Positions 26,245 to 35,035 of a stretch of 64,000 nucleotides of DNA are shown here, piece by piece. The position numbers and the translations under genes are program-made. The DNA is from Caballeronia sp031450805. GTDB taxonomy: Bacteria > Pseudomonadota > Gammaproteobacteria > Burkholderiales > Burkholderiaceae. Numbering within the stretch: position 1 is the first letter of the stretch; each line of letters opens with the position of its first letter. The notes under the pieces are model-generated. The model saw nothing but the letters and a program-made list of their open reading frames with translations, ran no database searches and was not told where the DNA came from. The stretch is taken from assembly GCF_031450805.1 (NCBI RefSeq), contig NZ_JARTVY010000001.1, positions 1,860,001-1,924,000 on the forward strand. The letters run 5' to 3'.

Positions 26245-27279
26245 ATGAGAAAGTGTCCATTCTGTGCAGAAGAGATTCAGGATTTAGCGATCCGATGCAA
26301 ACACTGCGGCGCAGACATCGCCGCCGCCGTAGCAGCGGCGAAGAGCGCCAAGAATGACCAAGCGGTCAACAACGTTGCTGGTTGGTTCTGGGGCATGGTC
26401 GGTGCCCTCGCTTTCGCAGCGTTGGCCTACGGCGCGTACACAGAAGGGTTACGCACGGACATAGCAATCTGTGTTGGCTTTGCGGTCGTCTTCCTGTTCC
26501 TAGCCCCAAAGGCATGGCAATTGGGATTTCTCGCTCGCAATGCGGGGCAGCCCGACATCATCCTCGCCAGCAGTGCGGGCGAGTTGGCGAAGCAACGCTT
26601 TTACTATGAGTTTGGTGCGCGGGTCTTCTTGACCGGTGGATTGTTCATTGTTCTTTTGATCGGCCTGTACTTCCTTGTGCCGCTTGATCGCATAGTGTTC
26701 GGGCCGGGGACTCAGGCCGCTGCATCGTCGGAAGCGAAGCCGTTCTCGGCAAGTGGTACGGCGGAAGCACAAGCAGCCGCCAGTTCGGCGTCCAGTGATG
26801 AAGCAGCGAAGGCCGTCGCAGATGGTCAATCGGTGGGCAGTGACGTAGCGACTTCGGCGGCACCAGTACCGGCATCGTCGGACACTGCAACGCAAGCGGC
26901 GCAGCAACCGGTGGAACCCGAGAAGGCCGTCAACACATCTCTCGCATCATCGGTACCGACAGCCAATGCAGTAGCGCAGTCGGCATCGACGACGACGCCG
27001 CAACAGGATGCAACTGGCACGACGGGTGTTCATCCTAGCTTTGACTGCACCAAGGCATCGTCCGACATCGAGAAGTTGATCTGTTCGACACCCGAGACTG
27101 CGGACGCGGATCGGCGTCTGGCTGCCGCTTACAGTGCCGCCCGCGCGAAGTCGAAGGACCCCAATGCCCTGAAGGTAGATCAGCGCAACTGGCTGACGAA
27201 CGAGCGGAACGCGTGCAGCGATGCGGCATGTCTTCTTCACGCGATGAACGACCGCATCGAACGCCTTTCTTCCATGTAA
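26245..27279 (+). CDS. Zinc-ribbon membrane protein with C-terminal LprI-like domain
   Basis: This 344-residue protein has three parts. A zinc ribbon uses four cysteines (C4, C7, C18, C21 in KCPFCAEE and CKHCGADI). It is followed by hydrophobic segments (about 45-95 and 135-160). An Ala/Ser/Thr-rich linker leads to an LprI/DUF1311-like domain of about 80 residues (FDCTKASSDIEKLICSTP, QRNWLTNERNAC), a fold seen in lysozyme-inhibitor-like proteins. The start at 26245 has gggggat upstream; the frame extends to 26200. The combination suggests a cytoplasmic ribbon and an external C-terminal domain. The function is unknown. Confidence 0.8.
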   Translation: MRKCPFCAEEIQDLAIRCKHCGADIAAAVAAAKSAKNDQAVNNVAGWFWGMVGALAFAALAYGAYTEGLRTDIAICVGFAVVFLFLAPKAWQLGFLARNAGQPDIILASSAGELAKQRFYYEFGARVFLTGGLFIVLLIGLYFLVPLDRIVFGPGTQAAASSEAKPFSASGTAEAQAAASSASSDEAAKAVADGQSVGSDVATSAAPVPASSDTATQAAQQPVEPEKAVNTSLASSVPTANAVAQSASTTTPQQDATGTTGVHPSFDCTKASSDIEKLICSTPETADADRRLAAAYSAARAKSKDPNALKVDQRNWLTNERNACSDAACLLHAMNDRIERLSSM

Positions 27280-27392
27280 GCGCAGCACTCGGCGGCTTTA
27301 GAATCCCATGCAGCATCAATTCGGGACACGCAGTTTCGTTGCCCGGCTTGGTGCTGTTTTTCATCATCACTAGAACAACGAGAAGGTCCTAT

Positions 27393-27956
27393 ATGAACGA
27401 GAATAAACGAGCGGGACGCAGTATTCATTCGGGGATGGCAGCGGCGACGGTCGCAGTATCTGCTGTCTTCGCGCTGGCAGCATGTGGCGGTGGCAGTTCG
27501 GGCAATAGCACGGCAAGCAATGCGACACCGACTTCGATGGCTGGAACCGTAGCCGTTGGTGGCAGCGTGGTCGGCGCGAATATCACGGTGATCGATTCGA
27601 CCGGCAAGAGCGTCGCGACGACCAGTGACGCATCGGGCAACTACTCGATGTCGCTGTCCGGCTTGACCGCGCCGCTGTTGATCGTCGCGTCCGATCCCAA
27701 TGGCGTGCATCCGACTTTGGCTTCAGTAGTTGCCAGCATCCCCAAGGGGACGAGCGCACCAGTGGTCGGAAACGTGACGACCCTCACGACGGCGGTCGCT
27801 GCATTACTGACCACCAGTGGCAATCCGCTGGAACTGACCGGCAGCGGTACTCTGTCGTCGCTGGCGCAAACTTCATCGGTGACGGCTGCCGTCTCGAAGC
27901 TCAATACAGCCCTGTCGAATATCCTGCCAGCCAATGGCCTGAATGCCGCGTCGTTC
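27393..27956 (+). pseudogene. Island lipoprotein, 5' part (interrupted by IS21-family element)
   Basis: The ATG at 27393 has GAAGG upstream. The product begins with a lipoprotein signal (AVFALAACGGG, lipid-attached Cys about residue 34) and a Ser/Thr-rich domain resembling carboxypeptidase-regulatory-like repeats (GSVVGANITVIDSTGKSV, SDASGNYSMSLSG). It is cut at AASF (27956) by the insertion sequence. The rest resumes at 30517 as DPVGTAFTANQMGADAV once the IS and one copy of the 9-bp repeat are removed. The function of the intact protein is unknown; it would sit on the outer membrane or in the periplasm. Confidence 0.85.
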
Positions 27957-28021
27957 CCGGATGGGCAGTTCAAACTCCTCCACCTGTGGGCGGCTAAATT
28001 CCCCCAGGCAGGACCAGTGGA

Positions 28022-28795
28022 TTATGCGTCGGATTCCTCAGTGACGGCAAGCCTGGTCGCTGCTTCCCGGAGGCGATAACTCTTTCCTTCAAACTCGAGG
28101 AGTTTTGAGCGATGCAGGAGACGGTCAAGAATCGTCGAGGCCATGGTGCTGTCGCGAAGGTAGCGCCCCCAGTCCTGGACGATGCGGTTGGATGTGACGA
28201 GAATGCTGCGGCGATGCTTGTATCGTTGGTGAACAAGGGTCTGCAGCAGTTCGGCCGCGGCATCAGGGATGCGTTTGGCGAGGAACAGATCGTCAAGCAC
28301 GAGAAGTTCGGGCTCAACGAGTGCCTTGAGCAGACGGTCCTGATCGGCCCGCGTTTCCACAGCATAGCCGGCGAACACGGTGTCGGACTCGACGTAGCGC
28401 ACCTTCCTTCCCTGCAGGGTGGCGTTGTAGGCGATGGCCTTGGCGACGTGGCTTTTGCCGGTGCCCGTTTTTCCTATCAGCAATGCGTTGTCGCTGTCGG
28501 CGACGAACTTCAGGGTATGTAACTCGAAGCAAGCCTGACGAGGTACTTTGGGGTTGAAGGACCAGTCGAAGTCACTCAAGGTTTTTCGCTCGTCCAGACC
28601 GGACTGCTGATAACGTCGTTCGAGAAGCCTGGATTGCCGCCGATCGAGCTCGTCCTGCAGAATCATGGAGAAGGTTTCGAGGAACGGCTGCTGGCTGGCC
28701 TGGGCTTGCAGCACCCTCGTTTCCAGCGTCGCGCTGATGCCAGACAGACGCAGTTCGCGCAGCGCGCGGTCAATTTCAGCGAGGCTCATGCTCAA
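28022..28795 (-). CDS. istB: IS21-family helper ATPase
   Basis: IstB is the AAA+ partner of the IstA transposase and selects target DNA. The 257-residue protein has Walker A (LIGKTGTGKSHVAKAI) and Walker B (LLVLDDLFLAK), followed by ILVTSNRIVQDWG. The start overlaps the istA stop by 4 bases, the usual coupling in this family. Confidence 0.95.
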   Translation of the reverse strand: MSMSLAEIDRALRELRLSGISATLETRVLQAQASQQPFLETFSMILQDELDRRQSRLLERRYQQSGLDERKTLSDFDWSFNPKVPRQACFELHTLKFVADSDNALLIGKTGTGKSHVAKAIAYNATLQGRKVRYVESDTVFAGYAVETRADQDRLLKALVEPELLVLDDLFLAKRIPDAAAELLQTLVHQRYKHRRSILVTSNRIVQDWGRYLRDSTMASTILDRLLHRSKLLEFEGKSYRLREAATRLAVTEESDA

Positions 28796-30378
28796 GAGAG
28801 ATCTCCGTTGGGTGATGACATGGCGGCGCTATGACTGGCGCCGAGGGTGAACAGGTCGGCATAGTCGTCGCCGTCCCGGATGAGGTGATGTTCTTGAGTC
28901 AAGGGCAGTTCGCCCTGGATGGGCGTGTCCAGTTCAGCCAGCGCCTGCTCCAGAAGACGCTCGGTTAGCGCTTTGACCTGCTTGTAGCTGGTCACACCTT
29001 CTCTCACAGCGATCTCGCACGCCGAATCGATCAGGCGGCGGGGGTAGCGCCGGGCGAGACCGACGATGCCCCAGAGCTTGCGCTGACCGATTCTCCCTTC
29101 CGTATCGAACAGCTGCTGACACAAACGCTCGGCCGACGGCCCGATCGCCTTGGCCTGCAACAAGATGCGGCGCGTTTCCCGGGAGGGATTGAACGGTCGC
29201 TCATCGTGCGGCAACACCACTGATCCCGGCTTGTCGGCCAGAACGTGCGTGCGCAGCAATGCCTGTGTCTGGAGGTTGCGGACTTCCAGGCGACGGGCAA
29301 ACTTGCGTACGAGCACCTGGCTGCCGATGAGAGCCGGTCGGGCGGCGTAGCTGCTGTGATCCACCCGTACGCACGTGTCGTCGCAGACCGTGTAGACCTT
29401 GTCGGTGAAGTATTCGAAACTGCGCGTGGGCAAAGCACCTAGATGGGGGCGCTCTTCCTCGAACATCGCCTGAACCTGGCGACGGGTGCTGCCGTGGATC
29501 CTTCTGGCCGCCCAGTTCGATTCCCATTGATCAAGGAAGGCGTTTTGCTCCTCGATCGATTCGAATCGTCGCCCCTTCAGGGCCGTGCCCTGAGTGTGCT
29601 GGATTGCGTTCTCGACGGTGCCCTTGCGATTCGGATCCCGTACGCGGGCTGGGTCCGCCACCACGCCGTAGTGAGCGAGCATGGCGGCATACACCGGATT
29701 GAGCTCCGGCTCGTACAGGTCCGGTTTGACTACGCCTTCCTTCAGATTGTCGAGAACGACGTACTGCGTGACGCCACCAAAGTGGCGCCAGGCCTGCTCG
29801 TGCAGTTCAGCCCAGACCTGTTTGCTGGACTTCCACACGACGCGGCGGAAGCTGCGCCGCGAGTAACGCAGCGTCATCACGAACAGCCGGGGCTTGCGGT
29901 ATCGGTTGGTGCCCGGCACCCTGGTCAGGGCGCCTTCGCCATAGTCAACCTGCGCCTCTTCGCCAGGCATGAAGTCCAGCCGGTCGAACTGGGCCGGCTC
30001 GTGCTGACGCATTGTCCGCACGAACCGCTTGACGCTGTCGTATCCAGCGACAAAACCAAATCGGTCCACCAGATCCTGGTAGATGGCCATGGCATTGCGC
30101 CGAAGCCGCAATTGAGCCTCTATGAACTCCCGGTGAGGCTCGCAAGCTGATATCTGGCTGCCCTTTGTCGGTGGGCATGGTGGAGGAATTTGCAGCGCGC
30201 AGCCGGTGGGCACCGTGGGGGAATTTGCTTGCGCCGCTGCGAATTGCTCCTGGTACTTGCGAATCGTCTTCCGATCAACCCCGGTAACCCGGGAGATTTC
30301 CCGCTGACATTTGCCCGCAGCGACGAGTGTGGCGATGGTTGTTTGCAGATGCGGCTTCAAGACGTTCACTCCAGCCAC
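28792..30378 (-). CDS. istA: IS21-family transposase
   Basis: This DDE transposase of 528 residues begins with an N-terminal helix-turn-helix (KCQREISRVTGVDRKTIRKYQ). The catalytic core has aspartates in AQVDYGEG and VVLDNLKEG and the glutamate in KGTVENAIQH. A C-terminal beta-barrel region follows (VRVDHSSYAARPALIG). The last 4 bases overlap istB. Opposite-strand open frames here are shadows. Confidence 0.95.
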   Translation of the reverse strand: MAGVNVLKPHLQTTIATLVAAGKCQREISRVTGVDRKTIRKYQEQFAAAQANSPTVPTGCALQIPPPCPPTKGSQISACEPHREFIEAQLRLRRNAMAIYQDLVDRFGFVAGYDSVKRFVRTMRQHEPAQFDRLDFMPGEEAQVDYGEGALTRVPGTNRYRKPRLFVMTLRYSRRSFRRVVWKSSKQVWAELHEQAWRHFGGVTQYVVLDNLKEGVVKPDLYEPELNPVYAAMLAHYGVVADPARVRDPNRKGTVENAIQHTQGTALKGRRFESIEEQNAFLDQWESNWAARRIHGSTRRQVQAMFEEERPHLGALPTRSFEYFTDKVYTVCDDTCVRVDHSSYAARPALIGSQVLVRKFARRLEVRNLQTQALLRTHVLADKPGSVVLPHDERPFNPSRETRRILLQAKAIGPSAERLCQQLFDTEGRIGQRKLWGIVGLARRYPRRLIDSACEIAVREGVTSYKQVKALTERLLEQALAELDTPIQGELPLTQEHHLIRDGDDYADLFTLGASHSAAMSSPNGDLS

Positions 30379-30507
30379 CCCTCTTGTTCATTCTTCGAGA
30401 GGTGCAAGGTAACGTCCTGCCAGACCGCGTCAGCATCATGCTCCGCGTGTCTCTAGGTGGGGGATTTTGAGGTGCCCACAGGTGGGGGAATTTGCCCGCC
30501 CATCGGG

Positions 30508-31907
30508 GCGTCGTTCGACCCGGTGGGGACTGCCTTCACGGCGAACCAGATGGGTGCAGATGCCGTGATTGACGCGGTTCAGGTCGTTCCCGCGCCGACC
30601 GGTGGTAGCCAGATCATCTCGTCGGCGTCGCCGTCCAGTGGTATCCCGCTGAACCAATCGACATCAGTGTCGTCGCCGTTGGTTGCGCCGCCCGCGTTGG
30701 CGTCGTACCTGTCTCAAGTGATGACGGCATTGACGCAGTGCCTTGGAGGATCATCGTCGGCGTGTACTCAAGCCATCGATGCCGACTACAAGGAGAATGG
30801 CTTCGCCACGTTCGCGACCGCGCATCCGAAGCTCGTCGCGTCGGGCGTGACCATCGGCACGCCACAAACCCTTGAATTCTTCACCGGAACCGGTGGCGTT
30901 CAGGAAGCGCTTGTCTCGATCCCTTACACGACGACCGGTGGCGTGGCAGGTACGGAAGTCACGGTGGTCCAGAAAACGTCGGGTGGCGCGTGGGACATCA
31001 TCGGCAACCAGCAGCAGTACAACGCAAGCATCTGGTCGTATCTGAGCCGTTGGCAGTTCCTTGATTCCACGGATGCGCCCGCCAGCAGATACGAGTCTGG
31101 TCTGAACATCAGCATCCCCGTTGGCGGCGTGAATCCGTCGAATCTCGCATCGGCATCGGTGACTGGTCCGGGCATCATCGGAACGCTGTATCTGGTGCCG
31201 CGTGCTGCTGCGGGTAACAGCACATTGGCACTCACGTCCACGGCGCAAGCGAGCGTGCCGACCGGTGGCATGACCTCAACGTCGAATACGAACCTCTATC
31301 GTTGGTCGTGGCAGGCTACGCCGGGTGCAACGGCAACGTACACCCCGCCGAACGGGCGACGCGGCTTTTATGCGTCATCGCCGGTCGATCTGTCCACGGT
31401 GCCGCAGTTCGCGACCTACACAGTCACGTTCTACGATTCGACCGGTGCGCAGATCGGCCAACCGATGAGTGTCGTGAATACGACGCCGCCAATCAGTGCG
31501 GCATCGGGCACGGGCGTCGCATGGCAGACACTGGCGACGAGCGTCCAGAACAGCGTCTTGAGTCCGACTGGCGGATTGGCCGGTGCGCAGTCGTCGGTGG
31601 GCCTTCGTGGTCCAATCTCGTCAATAACCAGAACATCGCGCCGCTGGTGTCCAGAACGCAGATTCAGGCCGTACCGGGTACGGGCGTGACGACGGGCGAG
31701 GTCGATGGATGGTGGCCGGGACCCGCGACGTTCGCCACTTCGGGCCAGTATTCGTCCACGGTGACGCCGGGTGCTGACCAGTTCGGCGTCCAGCAGTGTT
31801 CAGGGTGCGTGTTCCCGGCGCTTCAATCGGGTGGCGCGCGCTTGGCCGAACTTAACTGGAATGTCGGCCAAACGGCGTACTACAACATCTGGAAGTACAT
31901 CGACTGA
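30508..31907 (+). pseudogene. Island lipoprotein, 3' part (frameshifted)
   Basis: This continues the lipoprotein broken at 27956 (FDPVGTAFTANQMGADAVIDAVQ). It reads in one frame to about 31595 (GGLAGAQSS) and must then shift by one base to continue sensibly as VGGPSWSNLVNNQNIAPLV to NIWKYID at 31907. A single-base deletion near 31590-31602 explains this. Without the shift the tail becomes arginine-rich nonsense (ITRTSRRWCPERR). The domain contains many Ser/Thr/Gly-rich beta-type segments but no motif I recognise. Both the IS and the shift would inactivate it independently. Confidence 0.8.
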
Positions 31908-31919
31908 CGTGACTTGATT

Positions 31920-31951
31920 GACGGCGGGTGTGTCGTCCGCCGTCCCTTTTT
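31920..31951 (+). terminator. Terminator after the island lipoprotein
   Basis: A perfect 8-bp stem, GACGGCGG / CCGCCGTC, with a 9-base loop is followed by CCTTTTTC. It starts 12 bases after the lipoprotein stop. Confidence 0.8.
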
Positions 31952-32044
31952 CACGCACGCCGATGTTGACCACTTCGAGGATATTATTGCTCGGGGTCAG
32001 GTATTTCGGCGGTTTGCCGGACTTAACGTGATGGACTAAACATC

Positions 32045-32861
32045 ATGAAGTGTGTCGCTGTCGCATTGGCATGTCTTTTCGCGGTGAACTCTTGGGCAGG
32101 AGAACCGGAACGACCGGCAAGCACTGTCGTCGCACCATCAAACCAACTGGCAGGCGTACCGACCCGGACAGATGTCACGCAGGGCATTTACGTTGAGACA
32201 GCCACGGCGACCCCTTCGTGGGTCGTATTACTGTTCGCCGGTGACGACGGTGCATTACACCTGACCACGAATGGGCCGACGACGCTGCGAGGAAATTTCC
32301 TCGTCCGAACGGCTTCGTATTGGGTCCAGCAGGGTGACGCCGCCGTGATGATCGACACGCCGTCCGACTACCCCAAACGGGATCGACGACGGATTTCGTC
32401 TTGGAAAGGATGCGCTGCGAGACATCGATGCGGTAATCAACGTGCTGCGGCAGCGGTTTCCATCGGCCAAGATCGCGTTGGTCGGCACTAGCCGTGGAAC
32501 GGTTTCAGTTGGGAACGCGCTGGCACGTGCGCCTGACCTCGCGGATGCCTTTGTGCTGACATCGCCAGTATCGATTGCGCAGGGCGGCAAGGCAGGTGTT
32601 TCGGGCCTTGACGTGGATGGGACCAAGGCACGCGTGCTTGTTGTCTCGAATCGCCATGACGCATGTCCATCGGCGCTGTTTTATGGGGCATCGCATCTCG
32701 CTGAGAGAAACCATTTCGACTTCATTGCGGTGGAATCGACGAGCGGTGGCGGCGACCGGCACTCTGATTGCGGCGCACATTCCCCACACGGATTTCTCGG
32801 GATCGAGGATGAAGTGCTCGGGGACATTAATAGCTGGCTGGCAGCGGGTGCATCCCGTTAG
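32045..32861 (+). pseudogene. Secreted alpha/beta hydrolase-like protein, frameshifted
   Basis: The gene begins with a signal peptide (KCVAVALACLFAVNSWAGEPE). The first frame is sensible to VMIDTPSDYP, with a hydrolase-like strand WVVLLFAGDDGALHL. An extra C in the CCCC run at 32371-32374 then throws the frame. One frame over, the text continues NGIDDGFRLGKDALRDIDAV, then the nucleophile elbow VGTSRGTVS, to the stop at 32861 with a late histidine in SPHGFLG. The intact protein would be about 270 residues. Without the shift it ends at 32491. Substrate unknown. Confidence 0.75.
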
Positions 32862-32883
32862 CGCGTGCTGGCGGGGAGATCAG

Positions 32884-33966
32884 ATGAACAATAACGAAGG
32901 GTTTCTCGGGCTGCGCGGATGTTCCGACGCGCGGATCGCCGGGTTGATCGGCTTGCTGGTCGGCGACGCGCTTGGGGTCCCGTTCGAATTCAAGACGCCG
33001 AATCTGCTTCCGCCGCGCGAGTTGATTGAGATGACCCCGCCACCGGGTTTTCGGCGCACCCACGCGGGCGTGCCGGTGGGCACTTGGTCCGATGACGGCG
33101 CACAGGCGCTTTGTCTACTTGCCAGCCTTCTGGAACGTGGCCGATTCTCGCTGACGGACTTTTCGGACAAGCTGCAAAAATGGCTGAACGACGGGTATAT
33201 GGCCGTCGATGGTGCAGTGTTCGACATCGGCGTTCAGACATCGCGTGCTTTGGATCGTCTTCGAGACGGTGTGTCACCGCGCGATGCTGGCGGTGCCAAC
33301 GAACATGACAATGGGAACGGCAGTCTCATGCGTGTCCTGCCATTGGCGCTATGGCACGCGGGACCAGACCGGGCTTTCGTCGGCGCGGCGCATATAAGTT
33401 CGTTGCCAACCCATGCACATCCACGTTCGCTAGTTGCCTGTGCATTGTATTCGCTCGTCGCCCGAGCCTATCTCTGGGCAATCGATGAGCCGTGGTCGTG
33501 GGCGAGCGAACATCTCGAAGCGGTCTACCAGACATGGTCCGTGGAAAGGAAACCGGACTCAACGTTTCTCGCGGAACTCGATCTGATTCGACGATTCATG
33601 AAGACCGAGATGCCGCGCGGTTCAGGCTATGTGCTGGATACCCTGCTATCGGCACGAACGGCACTGGAACAGCCAACTTTCCAAGATGTCGCGAGGACCG
33701 CGATCCAGTTCGGTAATGACACTGACACCACTGCCGCTGTGGCATGCGGACTCGCAGGCATCAAGTTCGGTCTCCAAGGCATTCCTGAGCGATGGCTGCA
33801 AAGCTTGCGCGGCTACGACATTGTCGAATCGCTACTAACCACGTGGATGAACAGACTTACACCGGAATGGATTGAAGAAGACGAATGGGCTGGCGATGCG
33901 GTCGATGAGGTGTCGGCTTTGTTGAGCGGGTCGGGAGTCCGCGAACCGCGTGATTGCCAGCAGTAA
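32884..33966 (+). CDS. ADP-ribosylglycohydrolase (DraG/ARH family)
   Basis: A 360-residue hydrolase of the family that removes ADP-ribose from proteins or other acceptors using two magnesium ions. Visible motifs are GLLVGDALGVPFEF at the start, the metal site TWSDDGAQALCL (SDD at 69-71, normally TDDT), NGNGSLMRVLPLAL, and GNDTDTTAAVACGLAG near 277-290 (normally GGDTDT). The metal aspartates are kept. The start at 32884 has GGGGAG upstream; the frame extends to 32575 over the preceding gene. No ADP-ribosyltransferase is visible nearby, so its target is unknown. In an island it may reverse an ADP-ribosylating toxin or attack. Confidence 0.9.
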   Translation: MNNNEGFLGLRGCSDARIAGLIGLLVGDALGVPFEFKTPNLLPPRELIEMTPPPGFRRTHAGVPVGTWSDDGAQALCLLASLLERGRFSLTDFSDKLQKWLNDGYMAVDGAVFDIGVQTSRALDRLRDGVSPRDAGGANEHDNGNGSLMRVLPLALWHAGPDRAFVGAAHISSLPTHAHPRSLVACALYSLVARAYLWAIDEPWSWASEHLEAVYQTWSVERKPDSTFLAELDLIRRFMKTEMPRGSGYVLDTLLSARTALEQPTFQDVARTAIQFGNDTDTTAAVACGLAGIKFGLQGIPERWLQSLRGYDIVESLLTTWMNRLTPEWIEEDEWAGDAVDEVSALLSGSGVREPRDCQQ

Positions 33967-34063
33967 CTCGGAAGCATCTCGCCCTTGCATCCCGTTGTTG
34001 TTGTGTGGTCGCGACGAAAAGGCTTGACATGACGAGAAAATCGTGACCGCAAAGTGACGCTGT

Positions 34064-34071
34064 GATATAAT
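34064..34071 (+). promoter_or_regulatory. Minus-10 element deciding the start of the next gene
   Basis: TATAAT at 34066-34071 overlaps an ATG at 34070; GTGACC at 34043-34048 is a possible minus-35 at 17 bases. Transcription from here would begin near 34078, so translation more likely starts at the ATG at 34121. Confidence 0.5.
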
Positions 34072-34120
34072 GACGTTTCTAAAGGTCGCTAAGTATAAGA
34101 AACACTTAAAGGCGATTCGA

Positions 34121-34654
34121 ATGACCAGTAGCAATTCAGCGGTTCTTCCTGCCAACGTCGATGACTGGATCGCATGGGTCGATAGCCAGCCAGTAGATGG
34201 GTGGCGAATTGTGACCCTTGGGTATCCCCTGTGGACGCAAAAAGAAATGTGGAGAAAGCCAATCGCGCAGACCATGCGTGAGTTGGAACAAACATTTTTG
34301 AAGGGAAGTTTGCGAAGGCAAAACGAGAAATCAGGCGCAACAAAACTTCGCAGGGTTGTGGTAATGGGCGGTGATCGTGCCGCTGGCATTGAACTTCACG
34401 CCCATTGCCTGATTGATGGTATCGGTGATGATGCTGATTTCGAGAGGCGTCTACGGTCTGCGTGGACGAACAACGTTCGGAAATTTGATACCGCTGAAAC
34501 CCGCGAGGACAAGATTCAGGTCTTCTCGCGGCCAGCGAAAGCTGGCATCGCGGAATACATGATGTATATGGTTCGGAATGAAGGAAACGATCTGAGATTT
34601 GGGGTTGATAAGATCGATATTTCGAACACATACCTTACTCCTTCCACATCCTGA
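34121..34654 (+). CDS. HUH-endonuclease-like (Rep/relaxase-type) protein
   Basis: A 177-residue protein with the pattern of a rolling-circle HUH nuclease. RIVTLGYPLW (about 29-38) resembles the first motif. GIELHAHCLIDG (H93 and H95) is the metal-binding HUH motif. AGIAEYMMYMVRNEG (Y146 and Y149) carries candidate nicking tyrosines. I do not recognise the exact family, and the length is short for a plasmid Rep. The start at 34121 has AAAGG 8 bases upstream; the frame extends to 34070 but a minus-10 box overlaps that ATG. The sequence is less GC-rich than the chromosome. A 10-bp inverted repeat lies about 85 bases downstream. Confidence 0.6.
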   Translation: MTSSNSAVLPANVDDWIAWVDSQPVDGWRIVTLGYPLWTQKEMWRKPIAQTMRELEQTFLKGSLRRQNEKSGATKLRRVVVMGGDRAAGIELHAHCLIDGIGDDADFERRLRSAWTNNVRKFDTAETREDKIQVFSRPAKAGIAEYMMYMVRNEGNDLRFGVDKIDISNTYLTPSTS

Positions 34655-35035
34655 CGACTTGAATAACCCGAATCGTGCGTCGTGGTCGGTTTTATCTCTT
34701 ATATGAAGGCAGCGTCGGCAGCACAGACGCGAAATGTCATTTACGCAGCTAAGGGATGCCGCCGCTGCGTAAACGAAGTTCTAGCCGCATGGTGAAGTCA
34801 TAGTCACGTCTATAGGATTTGTTCACTCAGTAGTTGACAAGTGAAAAAGGAAGCGAGTGCGTGGTGAATAAACGAATCCGATGACCTGACGATGAACTCA
34901 TGTAACCGGTATTGCATAAGCCGTGAAAATGCTTAGCAACGGCATAGCCTCATGGGCAGCATGCGGTACGGTCTTGGTAGACAGAGATCGATTGGTACCA
35001 ACGAATGCCGGTCAGCACATTGGACTTATGACCGG
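34655..35035. other. Non-coding interval with inverted repeats
   Basis: I see no credible protein or tRNA in these 381 bases. It contains a perfect 10-bp inverted repeat (TTTACGCAGC at 34740-34749, GCTGCGTAAA at 34764-34773, 14-base loop) not followed by a T-run. A palindrome TTGGTACCAA lies near 34992-35001. GCCGGTCA at 35007-35014 pairs with TGACCGGC at 35029-35036, followed by TACTTTT, which may terminate transcripts from the left. It could hold an origin-like site for the upstream HUH protein or an RNA; neither is shown. Confidence 0.5.

Larger units (their letters stand above)
27957..30507 (-). mobile_element. IS21-family insertion sequence, about 2.55 kb
   Basis: The ends are imperfect inverted repeats: the left end CCGGATGGGCAGTTCAAAC and the complement of the right end CCCGATGGGCGGGCAAATTC. 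Both are followed by a second shared block (CCACCTGTGGGC), the multiple terminal repeats typical of this family. Inside are istA and istB on the minus strand. Both genes look intact, so the element may be active. Confidence 0.88.
27948..30516. repeat. 9-bp direct repeats (target duplication) around the IS
   Basis: GCGTCGTTC occurs at 27948-27956 and again at 30508-30516, flanking the IS21-family element. Removing the IS and one copy restores the lipoprotein reading frame exactly. IS21 relatives usually duplicate 4-8 bp, so one base may match by chance. Confidence 0.85.

Noticed and set aside
29443..30150. 235-codon plus-strand frame within the IS
   Set aside because: Antisense to istA, whose catalytic motifs are intact.
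27987..30502. Narrower IS boundaries starting at TGGGCGG
   Set aside because: These ends give no target duplication and leave the host gene out of frame; the boundaries 27957-30507 give both.
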